Assembly: GCA_004346645.1 (NCBI GenBank)
Contig: SMDA01000003.1
Coordinates: 310,001 to 374,000, forward strand
DNA length: 64,000 nucleotides
Direction: 5' to 3'
DNA from: Gulbenkiania mobilis
Lineage (GTDB): Bacteria > Pseudomonadota > Gammaproteobacteria > Burkholderiales > Chromobacteriaceae
Positions 33,170 to 42,775 of this stretch are shown here, in pieces. The notes beneath the pieces are model-generated. The model worked only from the letters and a program-made list of their open reading frames with translations, ran no database searches and was not told the origin of the DNA. The position numbers and the translations under genes are program-made. Within the stretch, counting starts at the first letter, position 1, and each line of letters starts with the position of its first letter.

Positions 33170-33928
33170 TCAGAACTTGCAACTGGTCAGGGCAAACTCG
33201 ACATCCAGCTCGGTCTGGCGGGGCCGGGTTTCGCCGGTCACGGCGCTGATGAAACGGATGTTGAGCGCGTACTTGTTGGCCGAAAGCTCAGGCAACACGC
33301 CCAAGGTCTCGTCGTAGCCTACGCGGATCAGCTGTACCAGCTTCCCACCTGACATCTGCTGGAAGCTGCCATGGCGCGCCACATAACTATGTGTCTTGCC
33401 ACTGTCACGCAGCAGCTTGAGCAGGATGCGGGACGCTTCGGCCGTGGGGCGCAATGGGGCCACCCAGCGTGTCAGATCGCACCGGCGCGCCTCCGCAGGT
33501 TTCTGCTGCCATAGATAGTAGGAGGGCAGGTCAAACTGGCAGGTACCCCCGGGAATGCCTGCGCGCTGCTTGATCGCCATCAGCCATTCGTTTTCCCGCA
33601 GGTGCTGACCGAACTTGCCCGTCAGGTCCAGCAGACCCAGGGTAGTGCGCTCAATGTCTTCCAGCACGCCTTCGAGCGTGTCCTCGGCTACTTCCGGATT
33701 GTTGCGCCAACCCTCCAGCACCTGCTTTTGGCGCTCCAGCTCCTGCAGGAGATCCGCCTTGAGGTCGGCACGCGAGGCCGTTTCCATCAGCTCGAACAGC
33801 ACGAGCAGAGCCGCATGGTGTTCGAAGGGGTGATCACGGGCAATGAAGAAATCAAGCCGGGCATACAGCTGCTCGAGCCGCAGCAAACTGCGGGTGCGCT
33901 CGGTGACGGGAAATTCGAAACTGATCAC
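33170..33928 (-). CDS. zapD: Cell-division protein ZapD
   Basis: 252 residues. It crosslinks FtsZ filaments at the division ring. The N-terminus [20 protein letters not shown] and [35 protein letters not shown] are family signatures. It is cytoplasmic and largely helical in the N-terminal half. It is downstream of coaE, on the same strand with a 37-base gap. A repeat copy (33275-33284) is read as Ser-Ala-Asn. Confidence 0.93.
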   Translation of the reverse strand: MISFEFPVTERTRSLLRLEQLYARLDFFIARDHPFEHHAALLVLFELMETASRADLKADLLQELERQKQVLEGWRNNPEVAEDTLEGVLEDIERTTLGLLDLTGKFGQHLRENEWLMAIKQRAGIPGGTCQFDLPSYYLWQQKPAEARRCDLTRWVAPLRPTAEASRILLKLLRDSGKTHSYVARHGSFQQMSGGKLVQLIRVGYDETLGVLPELSANKYALNIRFISAVTGETRPRQTELDVEFALTSCKF

Positions 33929-33965
33929 AGCAGATCTGCCCTGTCTGGTGGCTGGTTGACCAGCC

Positions 33966-34589
33966 TTATTGCGGGGTCTTGGCGAAGTTCGCTAGATAAT
34001 AATGGTGTTTGTCGTCCACTTGAAGCATGAGTTCCTCCAGCGCGCCGTTATTGACGATGACATCGTCCGCCCGCGCCAGGCGCTCCGCTCTCGGCAGTTG
34101 TGCCGCCATGATGGCTGCGACAGCTTCTTGGCTCAATCCGTTGCGCCGCATCACTCGCTCCTTCTGCAGAGCCTCGTCGCAATCGACCACCAGCGTGCGC
34201 GCCAGCCAAGGCTGATAATGACCGGTTTCGAACAGGAGGGGCACTACCAGCACGCGGTAGGGTCCTCCGGACTGTGAGAGCGCTTCGAAACTTGCCTGAC
34301 GAATCATTGGATGCAAAATGGCTTCCAGGACCTTACGGACCGCGGGATCCGCAAACACCCGCTGGCGCATGACGGTTCGGTCCAGTGCCCCATTGGCGGA
34401 CTGCACCCCGGGGCCGAAGGCCTGGAGGATGGCCGGCATCGCCGCACCGTCCGGCCCGGTCAAGTCATGGGCAATCTGATCGGTATCCACCACCGGTATC
34501 CCATGCGCGGCAAAGCGGTCTGCCACCGCGCTCTTGCCCGAACCGATACCACCGGTGAGCCCGATCACGGGAATGTCTGGTTTAGCCAT
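33966..34589 (-). CDS. coaE: Dephospho-CoA kinase
   Basis: 207 residues. It performs the last step of coenzyme A synthesis. The P-loop GLTGGIGSGKS is at about residues 10-20; VDTDQIAHDL and VVPLLFETGHY are family motifs. ATG at 34587-34589 overlaps the end of pilD by eight bases, so it is translated from the pilus operon message. An earlier in-frame start lies deep in pilD and is rejected. Confidence 0.95.
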   Translation of the reverse strand: MAKPDIPVIGLTGGIGSGKSAVADRFAAHGIPVVDTDQIAHDLTGPDGAAMPAILQAFGPGVQSANGALDRTVMRQRVFADPAVRKVLEAILHPMIRQASFEALSQSGGPYRVLVVPLLFETGHYQPWLARTLVVDCDEALQKERVMRRNGLSQEAVAAIMAAQLPRAERLARADDVIVNNGALEELMLQVDDKHHYYLANFAKTPQ

Positions 34590-35445
34590 GCAGATACCAT
34601 GCAAGAAACGGCGACCCCCACAGCAGGGCCACCCAACCGGCCACGGCCAGATAGGGGCCGAACGGCAGCGGCTGTCCACGACCGTGCCGCGCCATGAGGA
34701 TCAGCGCGACCCCAAATACTGCCCCCACCACCGAAGACAAGAGAATGATAAGGGGCACCTGCACCCAGCCCAGCCAGGCCCCCAATGCCGCCAGCAGTTT
34801 GAAATCCCCGTAACCCATGCCCTCCTTGCCGGTGGCCAGACGGAAGGCCCAGTACACGCTCCACAGGAGGCCGTAGCCCAGCATGGCGCCCAGCACGGCA
34901 TCTTCCAGTGGAACGCGCCCGGTGTAGAGGTTGAAGGCCAGCCCCAGCCAGAGGAGCGGCAGCGTCAGGTTATCTGGGAGAAGGTGGGTGTCGGCATCAA
35001 TGAAAGCCAGCGCAATCAGGAAGGCGGTGAAAGCGGCATAACCGACAAAAGCGATTCCGGCCCCGTAATGGTAAGCCAGCAAGGCAAACAGGCCACCCGT
35101 GAGGGCCTCCACCATGGGGTAGCGCCAGCTAATGGGTGCCCGACATGCAGCACACCGGCCACGCAACACTGCAAAGCCAGCCAGAGGGATGTTGTGCCAG
35201 GGACGGATGGCGCTACCGCAAGCTGGGCAGGCCGATCTGGGCGTCCACAAGGAGTAGGCAGCCCCCGAGGCAGGGGCGTCTCCCATGCCATAGGCGGCAC
35301 ATTCCATGCGCCAGTGCGCTTCCAGCATCCTGGGCACCCGGTGGATGACCACATTCAGAAAGCTGCCGATCACCAACCCCAGCATCAGGGCCAGCACCAC
35401 GAAAACGGAGGGGTTGGCCGAAAGGAGCGCAAGCAGTTCCGCCAT
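34582..35445 (-). CDS. pilD: Type IV prepilin peptidase / N-methyltransferase
   Basis: 287 residues with about eight membrane segments. The cytoplasmic loop carries the paired cysteines of a zinc site (CPACG and CAAC, about residues 73-100). The two catalytic aspartates are in FIDADTHLLPD and GYGDFKLLAALG. It cuts and methylates prepilins of pili and pseudopili, including any minor pilin that binds DNA. Its ATG overlaps the pilC stop by one base. Confidence 0.96.
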   Translation of the reverse strand: MAELLALLSANPSVFVVLALMLGLVIGSFLNVVIHRVPRMLEAHWRMECAAYGMGDAPASGAAYSLWTPRSACPACGSAIRPWHNIPLAGFAVLRGRCAACRAPISWRYPMVEALTGGLFALLAYHYGAGIAFVGYAAFTAFLIALAFIDADTHLLPDNLTLPLLWLGLAFNLYTGRVPLEDAVLGAMLGYGLLWSVYWAFRLATGKEGMGYGDFKLLAALGAWLGWVQVPLIILLSSVVGAVFGVALILMARHGRGQPLPFGPYLAVAGWVALLWGSPFLAWYLHG

Positions 35446-36668
35446 CAGCCCACCACCTGCCCCATCTTGAAGATTGGCATGTACATGGCGATCACCAGCC
35501 CGCCGATCAGCACACCCAAGATAATCATGATCAGGGGCTCGAGCAGACTGGACAGGGCAGCCACCGCGTTGTCGACTTCTTCCTCATAAAAGTCGGCCAC
35601 CTTGTCGAGCATGCTGTCGAGCGAGCCCGACTCCTCGCCAATCGACGTCATCTGCAGCACCATGTTGGGGAACAGGTCGGTACGCTGCATCGAGAAGCTG
35701 AGACTGGAGCCGGCGCTGACATCACTCTGCACCTGCTTGGTAGCCTCGGCATACACCTGGTTGCCCGAGGCCCCGCCGACCGAGTCGAGCGCTTCCACCA
35801 AGGGCACGCCGGCCGTGAACAGCGTGGACAGGGTCCGGGCCCAGCGGGCAATGGTCGCCTTGCGCACGATGTCGCCCAGCACCGGCAGCCGCAGTATCAG
35901 GGCATCCATTTTTTCACGCAGCGCCGGGCTACGTTTGAACAGGGTAACGATGGCCACGATGCCCCCGATCAGCCCGCCGAAGATCAGCCACCAGTAGTTC
36001 ACGAACAGGTCCGACAGCCAGATCACTACCAGCGTTGGGGCCGGCAGGTCTGCGCCGAAGCTGGAAAAAAGCTCCTTGAAGGCGGGAATCACGTAAATCA
36101 TGATCACCGCCGTAATGATGAAGGCCGTGGCGATGATGGCAGTGGGGTAGATCATGGCGGATTTAATCTTTCCCTTCACCGCCATCACCTTTTCCTTGTA
36201 GGTGGCCAGCTTGTCCAGCAGGGAATCGAGCACGCCCCCGGTTTCGCCGGCCGCGATGATGTTGACGAACAGCTTGTCGAAATAGACCGGGCGCTTGCTG
36301 AAGGCCTCGGCAAGGCTGGAGCCCGCCTCCACGTCCGCCCGCACTTCCAGCAGCATCCGCGTCACCGCCGGATTGCCATGCCCCTTGGCGGCGATGTCGA
36401 AAGCCTGCAGCAAGGGAACACCTGCACGCATCATGGTGGAAAGCTGTCGCGTGAACAGGGTGATGTCCTTCTCAGTGATCCGTCGCCCAAACCCCCTGCG
36501 GCGCTTGACCTTGACGACAGTGATGCCCTGACGGCGCAGCTGGGTCTTGGCCACAGCCTCGGTTTCCGCACGCATTTCGCCCCGGATCACCTTGCCTGCG
36601 CGGTCCTTGCCTTCCCACTCCCAGATATAGCCGGGAGCCCGCTCATTTTTCTTGTTCGACGTCGCCAT
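35445..36668 (-). CDS. pilC: Type IV pilus inner-membrane platform protein
   Basis: 407 residues with two GspF domains. Three membrane segments are near residues 180, 230 and 380. FTRQLSTMMRAGVPLLQAF (about 71-89) and RTLSTLFTAGVPLVEALD (about 281-298) are the repeated GspF signatures. It links the ATPases to the growing pilus. The distance from pilB is 47 bases. Confidence 0.96.
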   Translation of the reverse strand: MATSNKKNERAPGYIWEWEGKDRAGKVIRGEMRAETEAVAKTQLRRQGITVVKVKRRRGFGRRITEKDITLFTRQLSTMMRAGVPLLQAFDIAAKGHGNPAVTRMLLEVRADVEAGSSLAEAFSKRPVYFDKLFVNIIAAGETGGVLDSLLDKLATYKEKVMAVKGKIKSAMIYPTAIIATAFIITAVIMIYVIPAFKELFSSFGADLPAPTLVVIWLSDLFVNYWWLIFGGLIGGIVAIVTLFKRSPALREKMDALILRLPVLGDIVRKATIARWARTLSTLFTAGVPLVEALDSVGGASGNQVYAEATKQVQSDVSAGSSLSFSMQRTDLFPNMVLQMTSIGEESGSLDSMLDKVADFYEEEVDNAVAALSSLLEPLIMIILGVLIGGLVIAMYMPIFKMGQVVG

Positions 36669-36715
36669 GTTGTTCCAACCGTCTTTCTTCGCCCTGTTCG
36701 GGGTTGCCTGCCCTG

Positions 36716-38425
36716 TCAGTCATTGGTGACGGCCACCACCTCAGCCAGCGAAGTGATGCCATGTCGCACCTTGATGAGACCGGCATGACGCAGATCGATC
36801 ATGCCTTCGCGCAGTGCCAGGTCTTGGATGTCCACTGCCGTTCCGTTCTGCATGATCAGGCGAGTCATGGCTTCCGTGATGGGCATCACCTCGTACAACC
36901 CCACCCGTCCTCGGTAACCGGTATCACGGCATTCACCGCAGCCCACGGGTCCATAGGGCTGCCAGCTGCCATCGAGCTGCGCCTCTGAAAAGCCTGCGCG
37001 CAGCAGCGCCTCCCGCGGGATGTCCACTGGTGCCTTGCAATGGTTGCACAGTTTGCGGGCCAGGCGTTGGGCCATGATCAACAAAACCGAACTGGCCACG
37101 TTGAATGGCGCGACCCCCATGTTGAGCAGACGTGTCAGTGTGGCCGGGGCGTTATTGGTGTGCAGGGTGGAAAACACCATATGCCCCGTCTGGGCCGCCT
37201 TGATGGAGATGTCCGCCGTCTCGAAGTCCCGGATTTCCCCCACCATGATCACATCAGGATCCTGTCGCAGAAACGCCTTCAATGCCGAGGCGAAGGTCAG
37301 CCCAGCCCGTTCGTTCACGTTGACCTGGTTGATGCCCGGCAGGTTGATTTCCACCGGATCTTCCGCCGTCGAGATATTGATGTTGGGCTTGTTGAGGATG
37401 TTAAGACAGGTATAGAGCGACACCGTCTTGCCGCTACCCGTCGGGCCGGTAACCAGCACCATGCCATAGGGGCGCTGGATCGCCTCCATCAGCAGGGTCT
37501 TCTGTTCGGGCTCAAAGCCAAGTTGGTCGATGTCCAGCGTGGCAGCGGACTGATCCAGAATCCGCATCACGATCTTCTCGCCGTACAGCGTCGGCAGCGT
37601 GCTCACCCGGAAATCGATAGCGCGATGTTTGGACAACACCAGCTTCAGGCGACCGTCCTGTGGTACCCGCTTTTCCGAGATGTCCAGCCGGGAGATGACC
37701 TTGATACGTGAAGCGATCTTGTCCTTCAGCAGGAGCGGCGGCTGGGCCACTTCCTTGAGTTCTCCGTCCACCCGATAACGGATGCGGTAGAACTTCTCGT
37801 AGGGCTCAAAATGGATATCGGAAGCGCCGCCGTTCACCGCATCCAGCAGCACCTTGTGGATGAACTTGACGACGGGCGCATCTTCCACCTCGCTCTGCAG
37901 CGTTTCGCCAGCCGGCTCCTCGTCAGGATTGGCAAACTCCAGCTCACCGAAGTCTTCGTTGTCCAGCTCCCGGATGGCCGAGGTAGCCTCCTGCCGATAC
38001 CGCTCCACCACCTTGGAGAGTTTGTCATCCTCTACGATCACGACTTCGATCGACAGCCCCGTCTTGAAGGTGATGGCATGAAACGCCGAAGTCTGCGTGG
38101 GGTCGGAGGTGCCGATAAACAAGCGATTACTGCGTTTGAAGAGCGGAATCAGGCGTCGACTGCTGACCAGTTCCTCGTCGATCAGACCCTTGGGTAGTTG
38201 CTCGGGGTCGATCGCATTCAGATCCAGCAAGGGGAAACCGAACAGGCGTGACGCAAACAGCGCCACTTCCAGTGCCGTCATCTTCTTGCTCAGCACCAGT
38301 TGCTCGACAAAACTCAGATTGGCTGCCTGAGCCTGCCGCTGAATGGCCTCTGCATCCGGCAGCAGCAAGGCATTGTTCTGGACCAGGGCCCGGCCCAACC
38401 CGGAGACCGCCGACAAGGTATCCAT
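36716..38425 (-). CDS. pilB: Type IV pilus extension ATPase
   Basis: 569 residues. An N-terminal T2SSE_N domain is followed by the ATPase: Walker A GPTGSGKT (about residues 325-332), the Asp box, Walker B VGEIRD, the His box AAQTGHMVFSTLHTN, and four cysteines of a zinc ribbon (CNHC and CGEC). It drives pilus assembly. ATG at 38423-38425 lacks a close ribosome site; a GTG at 38473 is possible. It heads the run pilB-pilC-pilD-coaE-zapD-yacG. Confidence 0.96.
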   Translation of the reverse strand: MDTLSAVSGLGRALVQNNALLLPDAEAIQRQAQAANLSFVEQLVLSKKMTALEVALFASRLFGFPLLDLNAIDPEQLPKGLIDEELVSSRRLIPLFKRSNRLFIGTSDPTQTSAFHAITFKTGLSIEVVIVEDDKLSKVVERYRQEATSAIRELDNEDFGELEFANPDEEPAGETLQSEVEDAPVVKFIHKVLLDAVNGGASDIHFEPYEKFYRIRYRVDGELKEVAQPPLLLKDKIASRIKVISRLDISEKRVPQDGRLKLVLSKHRAIDFRVSTLPTLYGEKIVMRILDQSAATLDIDQLGFEPEQKTLLMEAIQRPYGMVLVTGPTGSGKTVSLYTCLNILNKPNINISTAEDPVEINLPGINQVNVNERAGLTFASALKAFLRQDPDVIMVGEIRDFETADISIKAAQTGHMVFSTLHTNNAPATLTRLLNMGVAPFNVASSVLLIMAQRLARKLCNHCKAPVDIPREALLRAGFSEAQLDGSWQPYGPVGCGECRDTGYRGRVGLYEVMPITEAMTRLIMQNGTAVDIQDLALREGMIDLRHAGLIKVRHGITSLAEVVAVTND

Positions 38426-38579
38426 GCGAGGAACGACAACTCCGAAAGATGTAAGAGGAAAGGCGAACGTCACCGCTTGCGTACGTCATGCCGCAGCCAT
38501 TATACGGCCGAACAGGGCGCTGGCCCATATGCCTTTGTGCCCTCTTGCATGAGGCGAGAAGAGGCCCCTAGAAAATGAA

Positions 38580-38601
38580 AAAGCCGCCTTGCGGCGGCTT
38601 T
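38580..38601 (-). terminator. Terminator after the porin gene
   Basis: AAAGCCGCC (38580-38588) pairs with GGCGGCTTT (38593-38601) across TTGC. TTTCATTTTC follows on the minus strand. Confidence 0.88.
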
Positions 38602-38625
38602 CATTCAGATCAGTCCGGAAACTGA

Positions 38626-39600
38626 TTAGAAGGAGTGTACTACGTTGAAGCCAACGGTACGAACGTCGTCGTCTTTGCCGTCGAAGTTCAGCTTGCCGTA
38701 GGACAGCTGACCAACGGTACGCTTGGAGAAGGCGTAGTCAACACCAACCACGTACTGTTTGTAGTCGCTGTTGTCGATGGTGTCGCCACCAATTTCCTTC
38801 ATGTTCCAGCCTTTGGCCAGGGAGAACTTCGGCGTGAAGGCACCCATGGTGTAACCAACGGTCAGAGCCGCTTCGCGGGTCTTAACTTCATCAGCACCCA
38901 GCCAGCCGAAGTCACCCTTGGTTTGCTGGTAGCCCAGGCCCACGAACAGGTTGTTGGCATCGTAGCCGGCTTCTACGCGGTGTACTTGGCCAGTTTTGTT
39001 GTCGCCGTACTGGTCAGCGTTGCGCTGGTAGGCGTACGAAGCGAAGATACCGTTGGCGTTGTAGTCGATGCCAGCGTAGGTGGTGTGACGGTTGTTGCCG
39101 TCGTTGCGCTCTTCGTCAACACCGTGACCAACGTTGAACTTCACGCCGCCGAAGTCCGGGCTGTCGTAGCGAACGGAGTTAGCCAGACGGTAACCAGTAC
39201 GGGTGAACAGGCTCAGACCTTGAGCGTCGGAGTTGTATTCCCACAGGTCGATCAGGCCCAGGTCGTTCAGGGAGTTGTTGATGTAACCCAGACGGACCTT
39301 ACCGAAGCTACCTTCCATACCCAGGAACGACTGACGGGTGCCGAACGAGGTGCCTTCGCCGCTGTCCACAGCGATCTTGGACTCAACCTGCCACAGGGCC
39401 TTCAGGCCGTTGCCCAGGTCTTCGGTGCCCTTGAAGCCGATACGGGAACCGTAGTCTTCAACCAGGTTGTTGGAACCAGCTTCGCCAACTTTGGTGTTTT
39501 CAACACCGGCTTTGATCTTGCCGTAGATTACAACGTCTGCCAGCGACAGAGTCGGGATAGCAGCAGCAGCTACAGCCAGAGCGATCAGCTTCTTGTTCAT
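38626..39600 (-). CDS. Neisseria-type trimeric outer-membrane porin
   Basis: 324 residues. A signal peptide MNKKLIALAVAAAAIPTLSLA is cut before DVVIYG. The mature protein opens with the first strand VVIYGKIKAGVENT, has alternating aromatic and hydrophilic residues of a 16-strand barrel, and ends VGFNVVHSF with the C-terminal Phe needed for BAM recognition. The LGNGLKALWQVESKIAV and SFLGMEGSFGKVRLGYI segments are typical of beta-proteobacterial porins (Porin_4). It probably carries small anions or general solutes. Strong AAAGGA ribosome site. Confidence 0.94.
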   Translation of the reverse strand: MNKKLIALAVAAAAIPTLSLADVVIYGKIKAGVENTKVGEAGSNNLVEDYGSRIGFKGTEDLGNGLKALWQVESKIAVDSGEGTSFGTRQSFLGMEGSFGKVRLGYINNSLNDLGLIDLWEYNSDAQGLSLFTRTGYRLANSVRYDSPDFGGVKFNVGHGVDEERNDGNNRHTTYAGIDYNANGIFASYAYQRNADQYGDNKTGQVHRVEAGYDANNLFVGLGYQQTKGDFGWLGADEVKTREAALTVGYTMGAFTPKFSLAKGWNMKEIGGDTIDNSDYKQYVVGVDYAFSKRTVGQLSYGKLNFDGKDDDVRTVGFNVVHSF

Positions 39601-39976
39601 CGCTATATCCTTTCAAGTCATTCAAGTGAGAGCCCGATTCCGACCGATTGAAGCCGAACGGGCCGGGCATCTGGGATCGCCATGTGGTCTGACGATTCTG
39701 AGCGGACTATAAATCCGACGTTGTGGAAATACAAAACCGGGCGGCAGCGCCTTGCGGCCGCCTGAAGAGTTTTTGCAACAAAAAAAGCTAAGTCTTTGTT
39801 ATATAAAGAGATATGAAAACGTCGGTTTTGTTGTCTGTTTGCAACACATACGCTTCAGAAGGGTAAAAGTGTTGCATAAAAGTCAAAACAGCCCTTGAAC
39901 AAGCCCAGCAAACCGCCCGCCTTTTCCTTGTTCAGTGCCACAATCCACGCCCTGCTTCGAGAAGATAACCCCCAGC
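39601..39976. promoter_or_regulatory. AT-rich region between porin gene and photolyase gene
   Basis: No gene is seen. On the minus strand TTGTAT (39729-39734) and TATAGT (39706-39711), 17 bases apart, are a candidate porin promoter with a leader near 100 bases. TTTGCAACA occurs at 39772-39780 and 39838-39846, with a related inverted TGTTGCAT near 39870. A GGCGGC/GCCGCC stem is near 39741-39762. The repeats could bind a porin regulator, but I cannot name one. Confidence 0.5.
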
Positions 39977-41404
39977 ATGGAACACCTTCCTTGCCTTTCT
40001 ACGCCGACCACCCTGTGCTGGTTGCGACGTGACCTGCGCCTGCACGACCATCACGCCCTGGCGCACGCTCTCAAGACGAACCGTCCGGTCGTGTGCGTCT
40101 TTCTTTTTGATGAGGCCATCCTGCACGGCCTGCCGGAAACAGACCGGCGCGTGGACTTCTTCTACCGGGCTCTGGAAGAGATCCAGAGTGCGCTGCGTGC
40201 TTGCGGCAGCGAGCTTGTCAGCGTCAGTGGCCATGCTGAGGAGGCCCTGCCCGCCTTGGCAAGGCGTCTTGGCGCTCAGGAAGTGGTGGCAGCGCGAGAC
40301 TATGAGCCGGGGGCACGCAGCCGCGATGCGCTGGTGGGCGCGCGCTTGGCCGAAGCCGGCTGCACCCTCACTCTGGTCAAGGATCAGGTGGTGTTTGAAA
40401 CAGATGAGATCCTAACGCGCACCGGCAAGCCCTTCACCGTGTTCACCCCTTACAAGAAGGCTTGGCTGGCACGGCTGACGGCAGGAGACCTGAGCCCGCA
40501 TGCGGTCGATCTTGCCCGGGCGCGTCTGCAGCCTTTGCCCCCTTTGCCGCTCCCCTCGCTGGAAAGCCTGGGGTTCGCCCGTGTGGACTGGGAGACGCTG
40601 CACGTGAAGACAGGCGCAGCGGGCGCCGAAGCCCTGGTGGCCGATTTCCTGCTCCGTATGGACCGTTACAAGACGCAGCGGGATTATCCCGCCATCAAGG
40701 GGCCGTCCTATCTCTCTCCTCATTTGCGTTTTGGCACCGTTTCCGTACGCGAATTGGCACGTCTTGCCTGGGAGAATGGCTCGGAAGGTGCAGCCACCTG
40801 GCTGTCGGAACTGATCTGGCGGGAGTTCTACCAGCAGTTGCTGTGGCATTTCCCGCAGGTGGCGGAAGAAAGCTTCCGGCCGGAGTACCGTGCCCTCTCG
40901 TTTGAAAACAACCCTGAATGGTTTGCGGCCTGGCGCGAGGGGCGCACAGGCTATCCGCTGGTGGATGCGGCCATGCGCCAACTGAACCAGACCGGCTACA
41001 TGCACAACCGGCTGCGGATGGTGGCGGCGAGCTTTCTCGTCAAGGACTTGCTGGTCGATTGGCGCTGGGGTGAACGCTACTTTGCTGCACATCTGCTCGA
41101 TTACGACCTGGCGGCCAACAATGGTGGCTGGCAGTGGGCGGCCTCGACCGGTTGCGATGCCCAGCCCTATTTCCGGATTTTCAACCCGGTAACCCAGTCA
41201 CGGACCTTCGACCCCACCGGACGATTCATCCGTCGCTATGTGCCGGAGCTGGCCGGGCTGGACGATCAGGCCATCCACGCCCCTTGGTTGGCACGCGCCC
41301 TGCCTGCCGGCTTCCGGCTGGGCCAGCACTATCCCCGGCCGATCGTGGATCACGCCGAGCAGCGTACCCGGGCATTGGCGCTCTTCGGTCGCCCGGCCCC
41401 CTGA
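39977..41404 (+). CDS. phrB: Deoxyribodipyrimidine photolyase
   Basis: 475 residues. It repairs UV-made cyclobutane dimers with light, using FAD and an antenna cofactor. The N-terminal Rossmann domain starts TLCWLRRDLRLHDHHAL. The FAD domain carries ELIWREFYQQLLWHFP, TGYPLVDAAMRQLNQTGYMHNRLRMVAASFLVKDLLVDWRWGE and AANNGGWQWAASTGCDAQPYFRIFNP, with the electron-transfer tryptophans. ATG at 39977 is preferred to one 14 codons earlier. Confidence 0.95.
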   Translation: MEHLPCLSTPTTLCWLRRDLRLHDHHALAHALKTNRPVVCVFLFDEAILHGLPETDRRVDFFYRALEEIQSALRACGSELVSVSGHAEEALPALARRLGAQEVVAARDYEPGARSRDALVGARLAEAGCTLTLVKDQVVFETDEILTRTGKPFTVFTPYKKAWLARLTAGDLSPHAVDLARARLQPLPPLPLPSLESLGFARVDWETLHVKTGAAGAEALVADFLLRMDRYKTQRDYPAIKGPSYLSPHLRFGTVSVRELARLAWENGSEGAATWLSELIWREFYQQLLWHFPQVAEESFRPEYRALSFENNPEWFAAWREGRTGYPLVDAAMRQLNQTGYMHNRLRMVAASFLVKDLLVDWRWGERYFAAHLLDYDLAANNGGWQWAASTGCDAQPYFRIFNPVTQSRTFDPTGRFIRRYVPELAGLDDQAIHAPWLARALPAGFRLGQHYPRPIVDHAEQRTRALALFGRPAP

Positions 41405-41410
41405 AACAAG

Positions 41411-41443
41411 AAAGCCCTGGCCGGCGACACCGGACAGGGCTTT
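41411..41443. terminator. Bidirectional terminator after photolyase gene
   Basis: AAAGCCCTG (41411-41419) pairs with CAGGGCTTT (41435-41443), with an inner CCGG/CCGG stem. It also lies directly beyond comEA on the minus strand. Confidence 0.8.
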
Positions 41444-41465
41444 CAATTTGATGAAGGTAAGCGGC

Positions 41466-41789
41466 TCAGGGTTTGACCGCTGCAGCAGGCTTGGCAGCGG
41501 CCGGGGCGGGCTTCTGTGCGGCCGGCTTGGCTGCACTCCCTACTACCACTTCCTTGCGCAACTTCTCCACGGTCTTGTCACCGAAGCCCGACACATTCTT
41601 CAGGTCGTCCACCGACTTGAAGGCGCCGTGCTTGGTGCGGTATTCGAGAATGGCCTTGGCCTTGACCGGGCCGATGCCGTTGAGGGTTTCCAACTCCGCC
41701 TGGCTGGCGGTGTTGAGATTGACGGCGGCGAAGGCGGACGTGGCCAGGAGCAGGCCGGCGGCCATCGACGCGAGCAGGGTCTTGATCAT
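41466..41789 (-). CDS. comEA: ComEA-type helix-hairpin-helix DNA-binding protein
   Basis: 107 residues. A signal peptide MIKTLLASMAAGLLLATSAFA is cut before AVNLN, so it acts in the periplasm. The helix-hairpin-helix pair is VNLNTASQAELETLNGIGPVKAKAILEYR and FKSVDDLKNVSGFGDKTVEKLR. The C-terminus is a Lys/Pro/Ala-rich tail that may help bind DNA. In Neisseria and Vibrio ComEA holds incoming DNA and pulls it into the periplasm during transformation. Confidence 0.9.
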   Translation of the reverse strand: MIKTLLASMAAGLLLATSAFAAVNLNTASQAELETLNGIGPVKAKAILEYRTKHGAFKSVDDLKNVSGFGDKTVEKLRKEVVVGSAAKPAAQKPAPAAAKPAAAVKP

Positions 41790-41847
41790 GTGACCTCCAT
41801 TTCAAGAGTGAAAGAAAGGGTGGCCACGAAAATATGACGTTTAATTA

Positions 41848-42666
41848 TTATTTTTGCAAGACCAACTCCAGCACTACCTTGCTGCCGATGTAGGCAAGCA
41901 ACAAGAAGCCAAATCCCGAGAGTGCCCAGCGCACCGCGAGCTTGCCGCGCCAGCCTTTGAATTGCCGCCCCGCCAGCAGCGCACCGAAAATCAGCCACGA
42001 CACCACGGCGAACACGGTCTTGTGTGTCAGCGCCGCAGGTTGGCCGAAGACCTCTTCGGAGAACACCACGCCCGACAGCAGAGACACCGTCAGCAGGAGA
42101 AAGCCCACCATGAGGATCTGGAACATCATCCGCTCCAGCGAGAGCAGCGGCGGCAGGTGACGCGCCAATGCCAGCGTCTGCTTGCGATGCAGCGCCTTGT
42201 CCAGGATCAGCATCAGGATGGCGACCATGGCTGCGATCGCGAACAGGCTGTAGGCCACCATCGATACCAGGATGTGCAGCGCAAACGCCGGATTGGACAG
42301 GTCGTGCACCACGTGGCTACCGGGGAACACCATGGCGAAGGCCAGGGTCACGATGGCGAAGGGCATCATGAAGAGCTGCAACCCTTCCACCCGATAAAAG
42401 AATCCGCACGTCCAGTAGATGAGGAGCATCAGCCACGCCACCACGGCCAGCGTGCGCCCCACGCCGAGCGACACCCAAGGCCCTTCGGCCAAGGGGGAAA
42501 GCACCGCGAAGGCATGCACCAGCAACACGAAGCCGAGCAGCGTATGTTCGCGCCGCGGGTGACGCGGCAGCAGGCCGCGACCGCGCCAGTGCCCGACGTA
42601 GTGCAGCGACAGCGTGGCATACACCAGCATCAGGGCGAGGGAGAGAACGACAAGAGGTGCAGTCAT
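41848..42666 (-). CDS. CcsA/HemX-like cytochrome c assembly family membrane protein (YpjD-like)
   Basis: 272 residues with about eight membrane segments. HDLSNPAFALHILVSMVAYSLFAIAAMVA and the later KTVFAVVSWLIFGALLAGRQFKGWRGKLAVRW match the CcsA family, with conserved His residues that could bind haem. Members next to ffh are usually called YpjD; the exact role is unproven. It is divergent from ffh, the typical order. A repeat copy at 42039 is read as Phe-Gly-Gln. Confidence 0.85.
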   Translation of the reverse strand: MTAPLVVLSLALMLVYATLSLHYVGHWRGRGLLPRHPRREHTLLGFVLLVHAFAVLSPLAEGPWVSLGVGRTLAVVAWLMLLIYWTCGFFYRVEGLQLFMMPFAIVTLAFAMVFPGSHVVHDLSNPAFALHILVSMVAYSLFAIAAMVAILMLILDKALHRKQTLALARHLPPLLSLERMMFQILMVGFLLLTVSLLSGVVFSEEVFGQPAALTHKTVFAVVSWLIFGALLAGRQFKGWRGKLAVRWALSGFGFLLLAYIGSKVVLELVLQK

Positions 42667-42775
42667 GGATGAATTGCTGTCAACGCCGGGCGCGCACCCG
42701 GTGGGTCGTGTAAAATGCGAGGCTTAAAAGTCTACACCAACCTGTATTCCGTTGGCAGACAGTAAAGGTGCCTAC

